DNA from: Limnanthes douglasii subsp. nivea
Taxonomy: Eukaryota > Streptophyta > Magnoliopsida > Brassicales > Limnanthaceae
Assembly (NCBI GenBank): GCA_036936605.1
Contig: JAUPFV010000002.1
Span: forward strand, 123,798,376 to 123,862,375
Reading direction: 5' to 3'
Length of the DNA: 64,000 nucleotides
In this document: one piece after another, positions 1 to 10,635 of the stretch
Layout: each line of letters starts with the position of its first letter
Position numbering within the stretch: the first letter of the stretch is position 1
Notes under the pieces: generated by a model
Told to the model about the DNA's origin: nothing
The model's database searches: none
The model's input: only the letters and a program-made list of their open reading frames with translations
Program-made: the position numbers and the translations under genes

Positions 1-380
1 GGGTCATCCATTCTTTTTAAATCCAAAGCAGACCATTATAATTGTTTTTCTCTCATTCATTTGATACTTATAATCTATTTAGTGTGCAAAGCTGTAGCGT
101 AAAACTCTATATTCACTTACTGGCTAGTTCGTATTGTTCCCACGTGATCTCCAACAACGTAGTTTAAACACCAGTGTATCGTATAAGCTATATCATACAT
201 TCTTGACAACAAAGACATTTCAAAAATTTCAATATACGTTTTCATACTATATACCACTACAAATAATATCCTTACTTTGAACGTCCTCATCCTAACAAAA
301 CTTCCCCTTTGAATTCCCCAATCACATTGGATGTCACACCAGTAAAGCCCAGTATTTTTCATTATGACCGAAAGATTACC
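1..380 (-). pseudogene. Element B gypsy polyprotein, C-terminal half of protease (split by element A)
   Basis: Reading the minus strand from about 380 downward gives a decayed retropepsin C-terminal half. It matches element A's own protease at 7876-8385 segment by segment: an EF-x-EVLLG stretch, a hydrophobic LFVVV strand, a SRM-x-x-x-A-x-T-x-H segment, and an FYATAL tail equivalent to CYATAL. Several in-frame stops show it is dead. Its N-terminal half lies at about 10641-10745, so the two halves were parted by insertion of element A. The rest of element B's pol would lie to the left of the window. Confidence 0.8.
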
Positions 381-385
381 GGGAT
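381..385. repeat. Element A target-site duplication, left copy
   Basis: GGGAT directly abuts the 3' LTR. The identical pentamer at 10636-10640 abuts the 5' LTR. A 5-bp duplication is the norm for Ty3/gypsy integration. The flanks beyond both copies are the two halves of element B's protease. Confidence 0.9.
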
Positions 386-763
386 TGGTGTGGTTTATTT
401 TAAGCTGAGGGTAATTTGGTCAAGTGATTTGGAGAGTTATAAGGGTATTAAATGTTTGGGTGTTTTGTAGTGAGAGATTTAAGCTACCTGGTTGTATTAA
501 ATGTTCATTACCCTCATTAATGAAAGTAGTTGGGTATTTATACCCTTAATTATGGACCCATGGGCTTTCGGGTCAAGTTATGAAACCGGGTCAAGTTTAA
601 GGACCCATTTACTTAATAAGCTGATTAGCACCTAGCTTAGTCAAAAAATGTTTAGTGTTTTAATACTTTTGTCTTGTCCGGATAGTTCGGTGGGCACTTA
701 TTGTCCGAATTACCCCTGTCTGGATTTCTCAGTGAGCAGTGATTAATTTGTCCAGACTCATCA
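386..763 (-). repeat. Element A 3' LTR
   Basis: 378 bp, read on the minus strand from TGATGAG at 763 to CACACCA at 386. It is collinear with 10258-10635 without length change. A TATAAATA motif lies on the minus strand at 535-542. Just before the LTR on the minus strand is an A-rich stretch ending GGCTAC. The same GGCTAC ending precedes the LTR of element H at 55123 and the probable LTR of relic D at 22642, so it appears to be a lineage polypurine-tract/LTR boundary. Confidence 0.93.
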
Positions 764-1092
764 GTAGCCTTTTTTTTAGGTTTTGTCAAAAATCTTTGGC
801 AGGACTAAAAAACTCATTTAGTCAGTAGCAATATTTTCTGGCCCGTTCGTGTGCTTGGTTCGAGGCTTATCCGGACTGATTTTTCTCAGAATTCTAAGAG
901 TTTTTCTTTGGATCGTGGGACATGTGTCACCTCTTGATTTGACCTACCAGCCGTTTTCTCCCTAGAACGGTGCTCCCACTAAGCCTGAAAAGTAACCTCT
1001 ACATTTAATGTTTCCTACGTCAGCGCCGTTTTCGATCATTGCTTGAATCTTTTTGTCTTCTCCTAGGTATCAGTAGCTTTTTCTTTTACTAA

Positions 1093-1103
1093 TATATATA
1101 AAT
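1093..1103 (+). promoter_or_regulatory. TATA box of the element A antisense gene
   Basis: TATATATAAAT on the plus strand, starting 104 bp before the ATG at 1197. Equivalent motifs precede the homologous gene in element H (54532-54540, about 97 bp before its ATG) and relic K (63159-63166, about 105 bp before its ATG). The recurring spacing suggests a dedicated promoter rather than chance AT-richness. The stretch 764-1092 has no coding signal and is presumably 3' UTR for gag-pol and upstream region for this gene. Confidence 0.55.
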
Positions 1104-1196
1104 CACTTTCTTTTACTATTTCACCATCGTCATTACTCTACAAATATTTTTTCAGAGCTTTCACCTTTTCTTTCAAAACCTTTCTTGGATAGTTTT

Positions 1197-3980
1197 ATGT
1201 TCACAACGAGAAACGCTCTTGTAAAAGGTGGTTGGCTGAATCTTTTTGAATCTTTCTGACACGTTGCTGCTGGTCTTCCAGTCTCTCTAAGCGATAAGTC
1301 TGTTAACCTATCTTTAGAAGTTGATCAAGGATCGTCTTCTACCAAAAGTCCAAAACCTAAACGTCTATTCAAGCTAAACTTTTCGCCAATCCGATCAGGC
1401 TCATCTGTTCAGGAGTCGCAACCTTCTACTGCCCAAGAGAAAGCGGTATCAAGGGAACCCTCTCCGTTCATAGCCATGGGATCTAACATCGAAAAGTCCC
1501 CAGAGAAAACCAATCCACGCTGAACAAAACGCTTGGTGAAAGGCCAATCGACTGGCTCTCAATCAAAGTTCTCCAAGTCGGGGGACTCTAAGTCGGCAAG
1601 TAAAGATAAACCCTCCGGATCGGAGATTTCCATAAGAGCTCCTCTAAATAAGCCTTCCGGATCAGAGGCATCCAAAGTGGCTTCTCACACCAAATCATCC
1701 GTAGCTGAGCCCCAACCGGACACTAGACCTCTAGAAGAAACTGGTGCTCAACCATCCCGACAGATCATTGAGCTACAAAATGACACTCTTCCATCCTCAA
1801 AAACTGACAAACCTTCCACAATGATGGAAGAAGTGATGGAAGATAGTATCGAAGAGGTCCCCTTTGAAACTGAAGCCTCTGGGCAAACTGAGGATGCTGC
1901 CTCTAACAAAAAAGGGAAAGGCAAAGTGAAGGTAGGACTCGCTCATCCGGAGCTACCGGAGTGCTTGGAGGGCAAGGTGGGACCTTGCTTTCAGATGGTC
2001 AACGTGAAGTATCTGCTGGCCATGCAGAACATAAACTACGTTTATACTCACACCACTGAGCTGGGCCGGATCTGAACTAAGTGAGAGATCCCAGAATCAG
2101 TGAAGGTGAGAATACCAGTCACATTGGAGACTCTGATGAACTGCAAGCTCAATGAGATTGTCATTTACACCGAGCCGTTCAGCTGGGGGCTCAGATTCCC
2201 CTTAGACCCAGAAATCGTCAGGTATTTTCACCTGATCAAGCTCTGTCCAAGCCAACTAACTCCAAACGCTTGGTATACCCTTATTGCCTGTATAATGGCA
2301 TTGAGGCTATCCGACATCCCTCTCCCCATGGAGAAATTCACCACTGTGGCTAGCCTGCGCAAAAATCACCACATCCCATTCTACCACTATAACATGGGAG
2401 ACAACTTCAAAGTGGTGGATGATTTTTTGGAATCAGAGAATAACTAGAAAACTCAGTTCCTATTCATCAGTGGGACATGGGAGAATGAGAGAAAGATCAA
2501 GGCTAAGGTTAACCCTAGCATGCTTACCAGCAGGTGGAAGAGCACAAGTAAGTATTCAGTTTTGTTTTTCATTTTCTCTTTCTTATTTTTGTAAACATTC
2601 CACTCATGAATCACCAATTTTTCCTTGTCAGTATTACCGAAGGAGTTCATCGGTATCTAGAGAAGGGGCAGACCACATGTTCCAAGCTGAATGCATGGGC
2701 TGCTGAACGTTGGGGGAACGCTTTCCACAACTGTTTCACTTCTGGCAACTTGGTGAGATCTCACTTATGCAATACCACAGGCTGGAGAGGTCTCACCTGG
2801 GAGGAATTGACCACACCACCTCCCCCAGCTGTCACACTTAAGAGAACAGAGGAAAAGGATGGCAAAATGGCCTTGCCCTCCAGAGCCAAATCCCCTAGCA
2901 AAATGAAACGAAAGGGAAAGAAAAAGAAGGCTGTAGCAGAGGCAGTTCGGGGTGCTGCAGAAGAGAATGGTCTGGATACCCAAGGAGGGGAGAACCAATG
3001 AGGCATTGATTCCTCCTTGCTCCAAGTGGTTGAAGATGAAACCTTTAAGAAGGCAAGTGAATCGAAAAATCCACCAAGGCCTCCGAAGAAGGACCGAAAA
3101 CGGGGAGCCAGTAGTGATGAAAGGGTTGCCAAGAAGAAGAAGGTCACCTTAGGGGGAGAAATAACCTTTTGCCCTTCGGAGATTCCTCTTCCACCAGCTC
3201 CTGTTGACCCTACTTTGGCAGAGAAAATTCCAGCAGACTTGCAATTCGGAGAAGGCACCGGAGGGGAGATTGATGGAGTAGACATCAGTGCCTTTCAAGA
3301 CATTGGTCTTTATTTCAACAATTCTGAGAAGGATGACTTCGTTGGCCCCTACCGTCCTTCAAGATCTTCTTACAATGGCAAGTCTTATATTGACTCCGGG
3401 GAGAACAATGTGGTGGCTCATTCTCTTCTGGGCCATATTCAGCCAGTACTCAACTTGGACAGGCAAGTAAAAAATCAGTTTGCCCTCTTCAACACCCTCA
3501 ACACAGACAAAGAGACTTTGTCAACTTAACACAGAAATCCAAACTAAGTGCTCCGGTTTGGAGAAAGATCTCTCCACCTTGAAGGAAGATGTGAAGACTA
3601 AAGATGATGTCATCTAGTCCTTGTCTGGTGACAAGATTTCCCTTGAAGAGGCCGTGTCCAAGGTAACCAAGGAGAAATAAGACTTAGTGAAAGAACAGGA
3701 TCAGAGAATTCAGGCCCGTATCGATGCATACACCAACGGGGTGATAGATCCCCTAGAAAAAAGGTATGCCGAAATTAAGTCTGATATGGTTTTTCTTTTC
3801 CACCAAACGTTTCTGAAGAGAAAACTTGGTACCTTGTGGCAATATGTTGAGTATGAAGATATCCCATTCCATACGATGGTGGATGGTGATAAAAAGAACT
3901 ACTCTAGTGGAATTGATGATACTACTGATGAGGAAGAAGGAACCAGGGAGAGTTCAAGTGCTGAGCTCAAATGCCTCTAG
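1197..3980 (+). pseudogene. Element A antisense gene: 'putative gypsy type transposon' protein
   Basis: An extra gene opposite to gag-pol, between pol and the 3' LTR. From ATG 1197 one reading frame runs to 2547, broken only by stops at 1257, 1521, 2073, 2085 and 2445. A probable intron follows (GTAAGT at 2548, CAG ending 2631), then frames to 3529 and, after a shift near 3505, a coiled-coil part to 3980. The N-terminal third is Ser/Pro/Lys-rich. The core, about 1960-2547, has an F-x-WGLRFPL block and SQLTPNAWYTLI, matching Pfam 'putative gypsy type transposon' (Transposase_28) as I know it. Basic clusters (KRKGKKKK, KKKK) look like nuclear localisation signals. The C-terminus is acidic. Function unknown. 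The stop at 2445 sits where the element H copy has tryptophan. The splice joint is off by one base, so an indel is likely. Confidence 0.8.
2548..2631 (+). other. Probable intron in the element A antisense gene
   Basis: An 84-nt T-rich segment with GTAAGT donor and TTGTCAG acceptor separates the SGTWEN segment from the ITEGVHRYLEKG segment. Similarity to the element H copy stops at the donor. Reading across the splice leaves a one-base discrepancy, explained either by decay or by slightly misplaced boundaries. Confidence 0.55.
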
Positions 3981-4564
3981 AAAAAAGATGATGCAGGAAC
4001 ATCCAAAGGGAATAAGCCCTAAGGTTTTAATTATCTTTTCTTACTTGTTTTTCTTAATCTTGTGAACTACTAAATCCCTTGGATGGCCAATGAATTTTTG
4101 TAATTGTATCCGGTTTGAGTCCGGTTAAGCCTTTCTTAAAACTTAAAGTCATTGGATGGCCAAGGCATATTCTGTGTTCTAATATCATCATCCGGTTTTT
4201 AGCCGGACAAGCTTACCTTGCTCAATTTTTGCTCTATTTCATACCTGCTTTCAAATTTAATGGCTAATGTTTAAAGAGCCCTTATTTATTTTATAAATAT
4301 TTAAGATGAGAGTGTTTAAAATCTCTGATGGCATGTGTTTAATGGTCATCATTCAACCAAATTAATGTGATCTGTAAAAGATCCTTAGTAAAATCGAAGA
4401 CTTGAAAGGAATTGTAATCAAATCACTCCGAATATTTTAAGAATGCATCATATTTTATTAAAAAACCAAACACCTCATTAAAACCTCCCCGTGCCACCAT
4501 GGTAGGAAATATTATGCCCCCAATATTTACATGGACTTTAAACAAGTAAATATTTACACAACTT
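3981..4564. repeat. Element A convergence zone with degenerate ~72-bp repeat
   Basis: Noncoding gap where the plus-strand antisense gene and minus-strand pol converge. Two degenerate copies of a unit of about 72 bp begin near 4078 and 4150. Each has TTGGATGGCCAA followed by a TCCGGTTT-x-x-x-CCGG inverted motif. The counterpart in element H holds a different 46-bp array, and relic D has a 31-bp one. The rest of the gap is AT-rich without recognisable features and must hold polyadenylation signals for both genes. Confidence 0.5.
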
Positions 4565-5759
4565 TCATTCCAGATATAACCGGAGATGTTCAATATTTCA
4601 TGGGTGCTTTAGAATTCTTACATCTTTGTCTTGAAGCCTATATATCCCAGGCTTAAGTTTTTCAGAGCTCTCATAAGGTCCCTCCCAGTTTGAAGCTAGC
4701 TTGCCAAACTACTTCTCCTTAGTATGCAAGAAAACTTTTCTCAATACTTTATCCTTTGACCAAAAATCCCTTCTTTTGATTTTGGAAGCAAATTTGCTCC
4801 TCATCAAGCCTTGGTAATGGGTGGTTCTAAGATGAGCCTTAACTATTCTCTCTTCTATCAAGTCTAACTGACTTCTGATTGCCACTTCATTAGCCTGTTC
4901 AGAATAATTTTGGACTCTGTATGTTGGAAGATTTTCCTCTATAGGAGCAATTGCATCCACACCATATACCAAGGCAAAAGGAGATTCTTGTGTAGCAGCT
5001 CTAGGAGTAGTCCGGTATGCCCATAACACTTCTTGCAAATAGCTTGGCCACTATCCTGCAGCCCCTTCTAAATTCTTCTTTAAAGCAGACAGGATGGTCC
5101 TGTTTGCCATTTCAACTTGACCATTTTAGTGTGGGTGGAAAGGAGTAGAAAAACAGCTGAATGCCCCGGGAGGCACATAAATTCTCCATATCCTTGTTAT
5201 CGAATTTTGGCCAATTATCTGTGGTTATCTTTTGTGGAACCCCAAATCTGCAACAAATGTTAGATAAGATAAATTTTATAACGGCTTTCGAAGTAGTTAC
5301 TGCCAGTGGGGCTGCTTCTATCCATTTTGAGAAATAATCAATGGCTACAATGATAGTCCTGCACCCTCCGGATGCCATTGGTAGAGGCCCAACTAAATCC
5401 AGTCCCCAACAAGCAAAAGGGACTGGCTCGGAAATCGATTCAATATGATCAGCTGGGATATGAATTTCATTACCATATCTTTGGCATGGGTCACATTTCA
5501 TTACCAACTCCTTGGCATCTGCCATTATGGATGGCCAATAGTATCCGACCAACAAAACCCTCAGGGTTAAAGCTCTATAGCCACAATGTGCTGATCCTTC
5601 TCCATCATGTAGTTCAGATAGCACAATTTGGGACTCTTCAACCCCCAAATAACGTAGGACAGGTCTACTAAACGACTTCTTATAAAGGACATCTCTTATG
5701 ATTAAGAAACCACGAGCCTTATGCTTCATTTTCCTTGTCACAACCTTCTCCGGAGGCAA
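4565..5759 (-). pseudogene. Element A integrase
   Basis: Minus-strand integrase. It begins with the zinc-binding HHCC-like region (HDGEGSAHCGYRAL, then C-x-x-C in CDPCQRYG). Next comes the catalytic core start (WGLDLVGPLP, DYFSKWIEAAPL, TTDNWPKFDN). A break near 5105-5112 is followed by WAYRTTPRAAT. The C-terminal end contains NWEGPY and PGIYRLQD and stops at 4565-4567. The second catalytic aspartate is in the TTDNWPK motif, where glycine is usual in place of tryptophan. Frameshifts near 5110 and 4700 and an in-frame stop inactivate it. Confidence 0.88.
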
Positions 5760-5824
5760 ATTGCCATCAGAGATGTATTGAAGAAGGGGATATCTCTAGT
5801 CTTTGGGTTGAACCACTTGTATAC

Positions 5825-6296
5825 TTACTCTCCTTCTCTTACTTGCTCTAATTTGGTTGTATGGATGAGAATTTCTTGTACATGAATCCATGGGTAGGAC
5901 TCAGAGTATGCTATGGTTGCTAAAGAGTCTGCTAGTGTGTTCTCCGATCTATGTATATGCTCACAGCTGACATTTTTGAAGTTAGCTACCACCTCTTTAA
6001 GGATAAACAAGTATTTGATCAATTGCTCCTTTTTGCCTCAGATTGACCTTGAGCATGATGGATAAGAAGCTGAGAATCACTCATCAACCTGACTCTTTTA
6101 GACCCACATAAAAAGCTAACTTTAGACCAGCTATAACAGCCTCATATTCAGACTCATTGTTAGAATCCCTAAAAGCAAAACATATATCCTGGTATAATTT
6201 ATCGCCATACGGAGAGGTTAAACATATCCCACCCACAACCCATGGTACTTGATCCACCATCTGTCTGGACAACCCACATTTTCTTAGTTTTCTCAT
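5825..6296 (-). pseudogene. Element A second (archaeal-type-like) RNase H
   Basis: Downstream of the normal Ty3/gypsy RNase H is a second RNase H-like module. It has TDGGSSTMG, GGICLTSPYGD, SNNESEYEAVIAGLKLA (acidic residue in YEA), then HIHRSENTLADSLATIA (final acidic residue in LAD). Its sequence style fits the additional RNase H known from Tat-lineage plant elements. It is split over three frames by indels near 6290 and 6050. Its start is shared with the 6199-6426 frame. Confidence 0.72.
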
Positions 6297-6669
6297 CTGC
6301 AGCTTGCTTAGTACTTTTGTCCAAATGGAACTCTACCAGGAAATTGGCAGCAGATTGAGCTTTGATTGCAGTTCGTGGGGCAAAATCAATATCATAGTCA
6401 CCCAATTCTACTGACCATTTGGTCATCCTGTTTGATATGTCTGCCTTCTAAAGAACATTCTTAAAAGGAAATGATGTCCGGGCGATGATAAAATGAGACT
6501 GAAAATACAGCCTCATCTTCCTGGCAGCAATCACCAAGGCTAGTGCGAGTTTTTCAAGCTTTAGGTACCTCTTTTCAGCATCCATCAAAATTTTGCTGAT
6601 GTAGTACACTGGACGAGGACAATTGTCCATCTCTCTTACCAGCACTGCACTTATAGCACATTCAGACAC
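6199..6669 (-). pseudogene. Element A Ty3/gypsy RNase H
   Basis: Begins with AISAVLVRE, then PVYYISKIL, EKLALALVIAARKMRLYF, and ends with TKWSVELGDYDIDF and RTAIKAQSAANFLVEF. These are the hallmarks of the gypsy RNase H and its connection segment. It continues in one frame through a single stop near 6448. It lies between reverse transcriptase and the second RNase H. Confidence 0.85.
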
Positions 6670-6699
6670 AGCTAAGTATATGTACAGTGTCTCTCCGTC

Positions 6700-7839
6700 A
6701 ACAGGTTTGACAAGGGTTTTGGGTGAAGAACAAATGTTTTTTTATTTTATTAAACACATGGTCGCACTATGGAGACCACTTAAAGTCTTTAGCACCCTTG
6801 AAGGTCTGAAAAAACGGGGTACACCTGTCCGAAGACCTTGAAATAAAATGATTTAATGCAAACAACCTTCCTGTCAACCTTTGCACTTCTTAAACATTTC
6901 GATGAGGGTCCATTTTTAATAAGGCATCGAGCTGGTCCGGATCAAGTTATATCTCTTTCTCACTTATCACATACCCCAAAAAAATTCCGGATTGCACCCT
7001 AAACACACATTTTTCTGGATTCAATTTTAAATTAACGAAGCTGATAAAATTTTCTTGAAGATCAGCTAGGTGCAATTCTTCTTCCAAGCTTTTCACCATC
7101 ATGTCATCAATATATACTTCCATATTTCTCCCAATCTGATCAGCAAATGCTTTGTTCACCAACCTCTGATAGGTAGCCCCAACATTTTTAACCCAAAATG
7201 CATCACTTTGTAACAATGGAGACCCCTATCTATAACAAAAGTAGTGTGTTCTTGGTCGTTCGGATCCACCTGTATCTGGTTATAACCGGAGAAGGCATCC
7301 ATGAAGGACAATAACTTGTTCCTAGATGTGGAGTCTACCAACTGATCTTTCCGGGGGACTGGACAGACATCTTTTGGGTAAGCTCTGTTGAGGTCAGTAA
7401 AGTCGATACACATACGCCATTTCCCATTCTTATTCTTTACTAACAATGGGTTGGCTGTCCATAAAGGATATTGAGACTCCTTTATGTGACCCATCTTGGT
7501 AAGTCGTTCAACTTCTTGAACTATGACATCAGCTTTCTCCTTAGAAAAAGCTCTTCTTCTTTGCACAACAGCCGCAACATCTCTTCGGATAGACAGCTTG
7601 TGTGATATAACACTTGCAGGTACTTCGGTCACATCAGCATTGCACCAAACAAAAACATGTTGGTGATCTGCCAAAAAGGACAACAATTCTTTCTTCAATT
7701 TGGGTGCCATCTTGGAGCCAACTTTAACGCTCCTTCCTACAGCCATAGAGTGGGTTTCAACTTCTTCGATTGGTATCAAAACACCAGGGGTCTCTCTGGG
7801 GTCATTAATTTCACCCTCACCCTCAGAGGTCCCCAACAA
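6700..7839 (-). pseudogene. Element A reverse transcriptase
   Basis: Minus-strand RT with KNGKWRMCIDFTDLNRAYPKD, a SFMDAFSGYNQI motif (catalytic aspartate), TTFVIDRGL and the catalytic box YIDDMMV, followed by FLGYVISEKEI. A frameshift near 7160-7216 and another between 6947 and 6669 break it, but the polymerase active-site residues remain. The stretch 6700-6940 still translates as the RT thumb/RNase H linker with FISRSSDRCTPFF in a shifted frame. Confidence 0.88.
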
Positions 7840-7875
7840 CTGCTAATCCTCATTAATCCGGATTGCCCCAGAGTC

Positions 7876-8385
7876 TTAGGGCAAAAGTGCAGTTGCATAA
7901 CATTCTCTTGCTATTTTTTGGCTACTCCGGAAAACTCCCACTTGTCCTTGAACTGCATACTTTAAACATTGGTGAACTGTTGAAGCCACAACATGCATCC
8001 TAGAGAGCCAGGATCTCCCAAAGATCGCATTGCAACTTGTGGGGCAATCAACCACAACGAAAAGTACCATGACCATCTTCTTGAAAGGGCATTTGCCCAA
8101 CAATACTTCCTCCTCAAATTCTCTGATCACATATGTAGAGCTCCCCATGAAGCCCACAATGGACCTGTTCGAACGCTGAATCACTGTTGGATTTTTCATC
8201 TGTTTATAAGAACTTAAAAAGAGAATATTGGCTGAGTTGCAGTCAATCAAAATTCGTCTGATGTCATTACCCCCAATTGAAGCTCTTATCACCACAGCAT
8301 CCTCATGAGGCCCAGCTATGTCCCTTAAATCAACTTCATCAAAAACAATTAAGGGAAAAGGAATTTGGGACTGACAGGAAGACAT
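7876..8385 (-). pseudogene. Element A retropepsin-type protease
   Basis: Aspartic protease region. RRILIDCNSANILF corresponds to the usual VLVDTGSS-x-x-ILF, so the DTGS active-site loop has become DCNS and the enzyme would be inactive. The hydrophobic strand VVVDCPTSCNAIFGRSWL and the CYATAL tail follow. It is in the same frame as gag, so gag and pol were one polyprotein frame, now broken by stops. Confidence 0.85.
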
Positions 8386-8724
8386 GCCTCCCTCAAACTA
8401 TGTAGCTAGAGTGTGAACATGCCTCTTTCTTGAAGAAGGAGTGGGCAGTGTCATAGTGTCCCCTCCGAATATAGTAAGTGAGTCAAAAAAGCTTATGAGT
8501 CCAGACATTGTCTTGGTATGTTCTGTTATAACCCCCACTTTATTTTGGGTTGGATCAGGATCTCAATACTCTGATTCGATATCAAATCTTTCAATGATTA
8601 CCAAAGCCCTGTCTAGAGCAGATTTCCCTGCATTGTTCGTTGGGCCAGTCCGATGAGTATTATTAGGCCTGCTTCCACTTCTTCTCTTGACATAAGCTCC
8701 CAACTTCCCCTTTTCAATCAGATT

Positions 8725-10044
8725 CTACACCTCTTGTTTCAAAGCGATGCAATCCTTGGTGTTATGGCCAATATTATAATGATATTGATAAAAACAAGTA
8801 TTACGACTTTCCCTAAGAGATTGAAGTGCTGCCAGCTTCCTAAAATGTAGCTCATCTTTTGTTTTGTCATAGATGGTTGCCACATTTTCTTTCAATTCAG
8901 CAAACCACTCATGTTGGACCCAAGGTTCTCGTTTATTCCTGGACTGCTGGTTCTGAGCTGGAGCTGGGTGGGATTGAGTATGTTTGGCCATGTTGAGCCC
9001 CTATCCGGCTTCTTTGGCCTTGTATCCGGACTGGTTCTGGTTTGGAGCAACCGGGGCAGATCTCACTTGCCTGTGTACCTTAGTCTTCGTTTTTTCATCT
9101 ATATTGATTTTCTTTCCCACCTGATTTAGTAAACCGCCCCAGGTCATGGCCTTCTTCCTGGTTACCGAATCGGCCAGATTCTCAGGGTTTAATCCTTGTC
9201 TCAAAGAAGCTATTGCTACCTGTTCAAAACAATCAGCTAACCCATTCTTTGTGTTTACGAACCGACTTATATAGTCTTTTAGTGATTCGTTTGGCTCTTG
9301 GGCACAATGGATAATAGTATCTACATTGTCATTCACCTCCTTACTCCCCACAAACTGCCTTCAGAAGGCCAGCCAAAACGTATCAAATTTTCTGATACAA
9401 CCTTGTGGTAAGCTGTTGTACCATTTTAAAGAACTTCCCATAAAGGATTGAGAGAATGATCTACAAAGAAGTTTTTCATCATCATCAAAATTCATCATAA
9501 ATTTTTTAAAATGTTCCAGATGGCTATCCGGATCTTTTCTCCCATCATACTTCTCCATTTTAGTACTGTCAAACCTCTTAGGAAGGTTTTCGAACAGTAT
9601 TTTGGATGACAATGGCGATTGCCTCCAATTCCGGCCACGACTAAAAACTGTATCTTCATTAGGTGTTGCAAAAATATCTGGCTCATAATGGAAGGCAAAG
9701 GGATCCATTAACAGTTGATTCACATGCCTACGACTATGGTTGTGGCTGTGAGACGGCCCTTTTCTCAGATGCCTCTTTAATCTCCCATGCCTATCCCTAT
9801 TTCTTGAATATTTTTTAACCAACTTTTGTTTTTTCTTGGATCTCCTCTCATCACTGCTGGATGGCAAGGACTCATCAAGCCTATCCTCATTCGAGAAGCT
9901 ACTAGAGGACTCAAACTCTGAGCTCTCCACCGGCTTGGACCGGTGAGATTTCTTAGAACTAACTTGGGTCTTTTTTGTGCTCAAGTGAGTCTTTGCTGAT
10001 GGGTCATTCTCCCTCGGGTTTTCAACATGGTGAATGGCTGACAC
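8725..10044 (-). pseudogene. Element A gag
   Basis: One minus-strand frame with stops at 9361 and 9001. The N-terminal part is Ser/Arg/Lys-rich and low in complexity. The core gag (retrotrans_gag-like) has PDSHLEHFKKFM, SSLKWYNSLP, DYISRF, LRQGLNPENLADSV and TWGGLLNQV. Near the C-terminus is a nucleocapsid-like C-x4-H-x3-GH-x4-C motif, degenerate compared with the usual knuckle. The frame continues past the stop at 8725 into the protease. Between 10044 and the primer site a short Glu/Lys-rich helical segment (EERDRLKAEIEAL) is probably the original N-terminus in another frame. Confidence 0.85.
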
Positions 10045-10239
10045 TTTCGACTATTCCTTTAAACCCATCTCTACCTTTTTAATGCCCCCAATGCTTCTAT
10101 TTCAGCTTTCAGCCTGTCTCGTTCTTCGATCGTGTACTCATAGTTTTCTCCCACCACCTTTGACTGCTTGCTCGTCCGGATTCATCCGATCTGGTTTTTC
10201 TTGCTGGTTTCGAATGCTAGATTCAGGTACCTTCTTCTT

Positions 10240-10255
10240 CCATTGTGGTCGCCAA
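10240..10255 (-). promoter_or_regulatory. Element A primer binding site
   Basis: Minus strand TTGGCGACCACAATGG begins two bases inside the 5' LTR. Related sequences occupy the same place in element B (12185-12200) and relic E (31353-31368). The TGGCRACC core is typical of plant gypsy primer sites. The tRNA was not identified. Confidence 0.7.
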
Positions 10256-10257
10256 TT

Positions 10258-10635
10258 TGGTGTGGTTTATTTTAAGCTGAGGGTAATTTTGTCAAGCGAT
10301 TTGGAGAGTTTTAAGGGTATTAAATGTTTGGGTGTTTTGTAGTGAGAGATTTAAGTTTCCTGGTTCTATTAAATGTTCATTACCCTCATTAATGAAAGTA
10401 GTTGGGTATTTATACCTTTAATTATGGACCCATGGGCTTTCGGGTCAAGTTATGAAAACAGGTCAAGTTTAAGGACCCATTTACTTAGTAAGTTGATTAC
10501 CACCTAGCTTAGTCAAAAGGTGTTTAGTGTTTTAATACTTTTGTCATGTCCGGATAGTTCAGTGGGCACTTATTATCCGAATTACCCCTGTCCGGATTTC
10601 TCAGTGAGTAGTGGTGAATTTGTCTGGACTCATCA
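10258..10635 (-). repeat. Element A 5' LTR
   Basis: 378 bp, same length and boundaries as the copy at 386-763. The minus-strand TATAAATA at 10407-10414 is the likely promoter core for gag-pol. The LTR is followed on the minus strand by two spacer bases and the primer binding site. About 6 percent divergence from the other LTR indicates an insertion that is not recent. Confidence 0.93.

Larger units (their letters stand above)
386..10635 (-). mobile_element. Element A: complete Ty3/gypsy (Tat-type) LTR retrotransposon
   Basis: A 10250-bp element bounded by two 378-bp LTRs and flanked by the 5-bp duplication GGGAT (381-385 and 10636-10640). Minus-strand order is 5' LTR, primer binding site, gag, protease, reverse transcriptase, RNase H, a second RNase H, integrase, then a long downstream region holding an antisense (plus-strand) gene, a purine-ending stretch and the 3' LTR. 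The PR-RT-RH-IN order is Ty3/gypsy. The second RNase H and the extra antisense ORF point to the Tat lineage. All coding parts carry stops or frameshifts. By hand count the LTRs differ at about 23 of 378 positions. Confidence 0.93.

Noticed and set aside
2761..3285. Minus-strand open frame of 174 codons
   Set aside because: It is the shadow of the plus-strand antisense gene of element A, which has homologues in elements H and K in the plus-type frame.
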